NCBI RefSeq assembly: GCF_032854445.1
Contig: NC_088295.1
Span: forward strand, 62,539,249-62,603,248
DNA: 64,000 nucleotides
Reading direction: 5' to 3'
From: Liolophura sinensis
Lineage: Eukaryota > Mollusca > Polyplacophora > Chitonida > Chitonidae
Below the pieces are notes generated by a model. That model worked only from the letters and a program-made list of their open reading frames with translations, was not told the origin of the DNA and did no database searches. This document shows, piece after piece, positions 60,240 through 64,000 of this stretch; within the stretch, counting starts at the first letter, position 1, and each line of letters starts with the position of its first letter. A program made the position numbers and the translations under genes.

Positions 60240-60507
60240 GGGGGCCTCCGTGGCTCAGTTGGTTAGTGCGCTAGCGCAGCGTAATGACCCAGGAGTCTCT
60301 CACCAATGCGGTCGCTGTGAGTTCAAGTCCAGCTCATGCTGGCTTCCTCTCCGGCCGTAAGTGGGAAGGTCTGCCAGCAACCTGCGGATGGTCGTGTGTT
60401 TCCCCCGGGCTCTGCCCGGTTTTCCACCCACCATAATGCTGGCCGCCGTCGTATAAGTGAAATATTCTTGAGTACGGCGTAAAACACCAATCAAAAAAAA
60501 AAAAAAA
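60240..60507 (+). mobile_element. SINE-A copy downstream of GCNT
   Basis: Near-consensus copy with a poly-A tail. The 13-bp duplication cacaatgtgagtg flanks it at 60227-60239 and 60508-60520. Confidence 0.92.
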
Positions 60508-61009
60508 CACAATGTGAGTGATAACTGTAATCTTGTTCATTAGCATTGATATCTTACAAATGGACCTATCCAGTGAGGTGAAAGGCCTGTCTCAGTGACA
60601 GTGATGACAATTGTAAGGTAGGTTTGATGTCCATGGATTGCTGTGTAAAACTTTCTAGCTAAAGGGTAGCTGGCATTTGACTGATCAAACCGCCAGATAA
60701 CATTTTTCACTCTGTATTCCAATATTGCAATAAAACTCAGAGCAACGTTACACAAAATATGCTGAATTATTATTGCTTGAGGATTCACCAACCATGCCTG
60801 TTAGTTACATGTAGGCTTTTCCTGTGCAGCTATAATTTTATATACTTACATGTATTGTAAGTACTATGTTTTATGCTAAATGCTTAATTGTTATTTTTAT
60901 AACTGTGCCATAAGGACATTTTATACAGGTGTAATATGACATAATATATATTATTTTCATTTTTGTAACCTTGAAGGCCTCGATATCTAAGTTTAAACAG
61001 TGTATGTGG

Positions 61010-61165
61010 TCATGTAATAATTTTAATAAAGAATGTAGATGTAATAATTATAAAAAATGTAGATGTAATAATTTTAAAGAATGTACATGTAATAATTGTG
61101 AAGAATGTACATGTAATAATTGTAAAGAATGTACATGTAATAATTATAAAGAATGTACATGTACT
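61010..61165. repeat. 24-bp tandem repeat
   Basis: About six units of atgtaataattgtaaagaat plus gtac (early units gtag). In one frame the 8-codon unit reads CNNxKECT, giving a Cys-rich open frame without an ATG start. Confidence 0.88.
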
Positions 61166-61280
61166 TTCAGCTTTAACCCTTATTCAGTGGGAGATTAGAA
61201 TATGGGTCTATCTTAATCCCAGACTCAATATGGTTCATTTTATGCACCTTTCGACACTCTTGTCCAGTTTCGGAACTGTG

Positions 61281-64000
61281 ACTAAATGATCTGAATACTG
61301 TCTGGCGATGGTGTAGCATAGCAGACAAGTGATTCAGGGATAATGATCTGAAATACTGTCTGCCAATGGTGTAGCATAGCTGACAAGTGATTCAGGGATA
61401 ATGATCTGAATACTGTCTGGCAATGGTATAGCATAGCTGACAAGTGATTCAGGGATAATGATCTGAAATACTGTCTGGGGATGGTATGGCATAGCTGACA
61501 AGTGATTCAGGGATAATGATCTGAATACTGTCTGGGGATGGTGTAGCATAGCAGACAAGTGATTCAGGGATAATGATCTGAATACTGTCTGGCAATGGTA
61601 TAGCATAGCAGACAAGTGATTCAGGGATAATGATCTGAAATACTGTGTGGCAATGGTATAGCATAGCTGACAAGTGATTCAGGGATAATGATCTGAATAC
61701 TGTCTGGCAATGGTATAGCATAGCAGACAAGTGATCCAGAGATAATGATCTCAAATACTGTCTGGGGATGGTATGGCATAGCTGACAAGTGATTCAGGGA
61801 TATGATCTGAATACTGTCTGGGGATGGTGTAGCATAGCAGACAAGTGGTTCAGGGATAATGATCTGAATACTGTCTGGCAATGGTATAGCATAGCTGACA
61901 AGTGATTCAGGGATAATGATCTGAAATACCGTCTGGCAATGGTGTAGCATAGCTGACAAGTGATTCAGGGATAATGATCTCAAATACTGTCTGGTGATGG
62001 TGTAGCATAGCTGACAAGTGATTTAGGGGTAATGATCTGAAATACTGTGTGGCAATGGTGTAGCATAGCTGACAAGTGATTCAGGGATAATGATCTGAAA
62101 TACTGTCTGGCAATGGTGTAGCATAGCAGACAAGTGATTCAGGGATAATGATCTGAAATACTGTCTGGTGATGGTGTAGCATAGCTGACAAGTGATTCAG
62201 GGATAATGATCTCAAATACTGTCTGGCAATGGTGTAGCATAGCAGACAAGTGATTCAGGGATAATGATCTGAAATACTGTCTGGGGATGGTATGGTATAG
62301 CTGACAAGTGATTCAGGGATAATGATCTGAATACTGTCTGGTGATGGTGTAGCATAGCTGACAAGTGATTCAGGGATAATGATCTCAAATACTGTCTGGG
62401 GATGGTATGGCATAGCTGACAAGTGATTCAGGGATATGATCTGAATACTGTCTGGCAATGGTGTAGCATAGCAGACAAGTGATTCAGGAATATTGATCTG
62501 AAATACTGTCTGGCAATGGTATAGTATAGCTGACAAGTGGTTCAGGGATAATGATCCGAATACTGTCTGGCAATGGTGTAGCATAGCAGACAAGTGATTC
62601 AGGGATAATGATCTGAAATACTGTCTGGTGATGGTATGGCATAGCTGACAAGTGATTCAGGGATAATGATCTGAATTCTGTCTGGCAATGGTGTAGCATA
62701 GCAGACAAGTGATTCAGGGATAATGATCTGAATGCTGTCTGGCAATGGTATAGCATAGCTGACAAGCGATTCAGAGATAATGATCTCAAATACTGTCTGG
62801 GGATGGTATAGCATAGCAGACAAGTGATTCAGGGATAATGATCTGAAATACTGTCGGGCAATGGTGTAGCATAGCTGACAAGTGATTCAGGGATAATGAT
62901 CTGAAATACTGTCTGGCAATGGTATAGTATAGCTGACAAGTGATTTAGGGATAATGATCTGAATACTGTCTGGCAATGGTGTAGCATAGCAGACAAGTGA
63001 TTCAGGGATAATGATCTGAAATACTGTCTGGCAATGGTGTAGCATAGCTGACAAGTGATTCAGGGATAATGATCTGAATACTGTCTGGCAATGGTGTAGC
63101 ATAGCTGACAAGTGATTCAGGGATAATGATCTGAATACTGTCTGGCGATGGTATAGCATAGCTGACAAGTGATTTAGGGATAATGATCTGAAATACTGTC
63201 TGGCAATGGTGTAGCATAGCTGACAAGTGATTCAGGGATAATGATCTGAAATACTGTCTGGCAATGGTATAGTATAGCTGACAAGTGATTTAGGGATAAT
63301 GATCTGAATACTGTCTGGCAATGGTGTAGCATAGCTGACAAGTGATTCAGGGATAATGATCTGAAATACTGTCTGGCAATGGTATAGTATAGCTGACAAG
63401 TGATTCAGGGATAATGATCTGAAATACTGTCTGGCAATAGTATAGTATAGCTGACAAGTGATTCAGGGATAATGATCTGAATACTGTCTGGTGATGGTGT
63501 AGCATAGCAGACAAGTGATTTAGGGATAATGATCTGAAATACTGTCTGGGGATGGTATGGCATAGCTGACAAGTGATTCAGGGATAATGATCTGAATACT
63601 GTCTGGCAATGGTATAGCATAGCAGACAAGTGATTCAGGGATAATGATCTGAATACTGTCTGGCAATGGTATAGCATAGCTGACAAGTGATTCAGGGATG
63701 ATCTGAAATACTGTCTGGCAATAGTATAGTATAGCTGACAAGTGATTCAGGGATAATGATCTGAAATACTGTCTGGTGATGGTGTAGCATAGCAGACAAG
63801 TGATTCAGGGATGATCTGAAATACTGTCTGGCAATAGTATAGTATAGCTGACAAGTGATTCAGGGATAATGATCTGAATACTGTCTGGCAATGGTATAGC
63901 ATAGCTGACAAGTGATTCAGGGATAATGATCTGAAATACTGTCTGGCGATGGTGTAGCATAGCAGACAAGTGATTCAGGGATGATCTGAAATACTGTCTG
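61281..64000. repeat. 57/58-bp satellite array running off the window
   Basis: The unit is ataatgatctgaaatactgt, ctggcaatggtgtagcatag, ctgacaagtgattcaggg; loss of one A (gaatac) gives the 57-bp form. About 47 units are present with variants at gcaatgg/gggatgg/gtgatgg and agctgac/agcagac. The minus strand shows many overlapping open frames because 57 is a multiple of three; they are repeat artefacts. Confidence 0.96.

Noticed and set aside
60971-61198. Cys-rich open frame with an 8-residue repeat (CNNxKECT)
   Set aside because: It begins at TTG with no ATG, follows exactly from a 24-bp tandem repeat, and has no signal peptide or splice context.
61334-63741. Many overlapping minus-strand open frames of 73-120 codons
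   Set aside because: They are read through 57/58-bp satellite units and shift frame at each 58-bp unit; they are products of the repeat, not genes.

Overview
The window is eukaryotic nuclear DNA. It has spliced genes with GT-AG introns, low gene density, many tRNA-derived SINEs, long minisatellites and decayed retrotransposons. The SINE types (tRNA-like head, tail close to GAGTACGRCGTTAAACMCCAA) and the Penelope-like and DIRS-like relics suggest a lophotrochozoan, most likely a mollusc. That placement is inference from repeat style, not from a marker gene.

Three protein-coding genes are supported. (1) PSMD13/Rpn9, a lid subunit of the 26S proteasome, lies on the minus strand at 11161-26200. 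All 13 coding exons can be read; they sum to 1137 nt (378 residues), every junction is GT-AG and the frame is kept throughout. (2) An ankyrin-repeat protein of about 725 residues with a C-terminal SOCS-box-like motif lies on the minus strand, its visible coding part in one exon at 31214-33391. (3) A GT14 family beta-1,6-N-acetylglucosaminyltransferase (GCNT/core-2 type) lies on the plus strand in three coding exons at 47384-57347. The two big introns hold a 3-kb minisatellite and several SINEs. A possible lone first coding exon (minus, 39364-39426) is weaker. The three genes are unrelated housekeeping, ubiquitin-ligase-adaptor and Golgi functions; nothing suggests a shared pathway.

Layout: 1-11.1 kb is intergenic, with SINE fragments, a 33-bp tandem repeat, a Tc1-like helix-turn-helix relic, a fold-back element with a (TA)n core and a 2.2-kb dispersed repeat. 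11.2-26.2 kb is PSMD13 with repeat-filled introns. 26.7-31.2 kb is SINE-rich. 31.2-33.4 kb is the ankyrin/SOCS gene. 33.8-39.4 kb holds further copies of the dispersed and fold-back families. 39.65-40.32 kb is a SINE nested in a SINE, with both target-site duplications intact. 40.4-44.4 kb is a decayed DIRS-like retrotransposon split by two head-to-head Penelope-like (GIY-YIG) copies that form a 547-bp inverted repeat. 47.3-57.3 kb is the GCNT gene. 61.3-64.0 kb is a 57/58-bp satellite running off the window edge.

The most notable structures are the Penelope palindrome inside the DIRS relic, three SINE families with different tRNA-like heads but one common 3' tail, and two palindromic fold-back elements. 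All of it fits a repeat-rich invertebrate genome; I did not find a clearly new molecular system.
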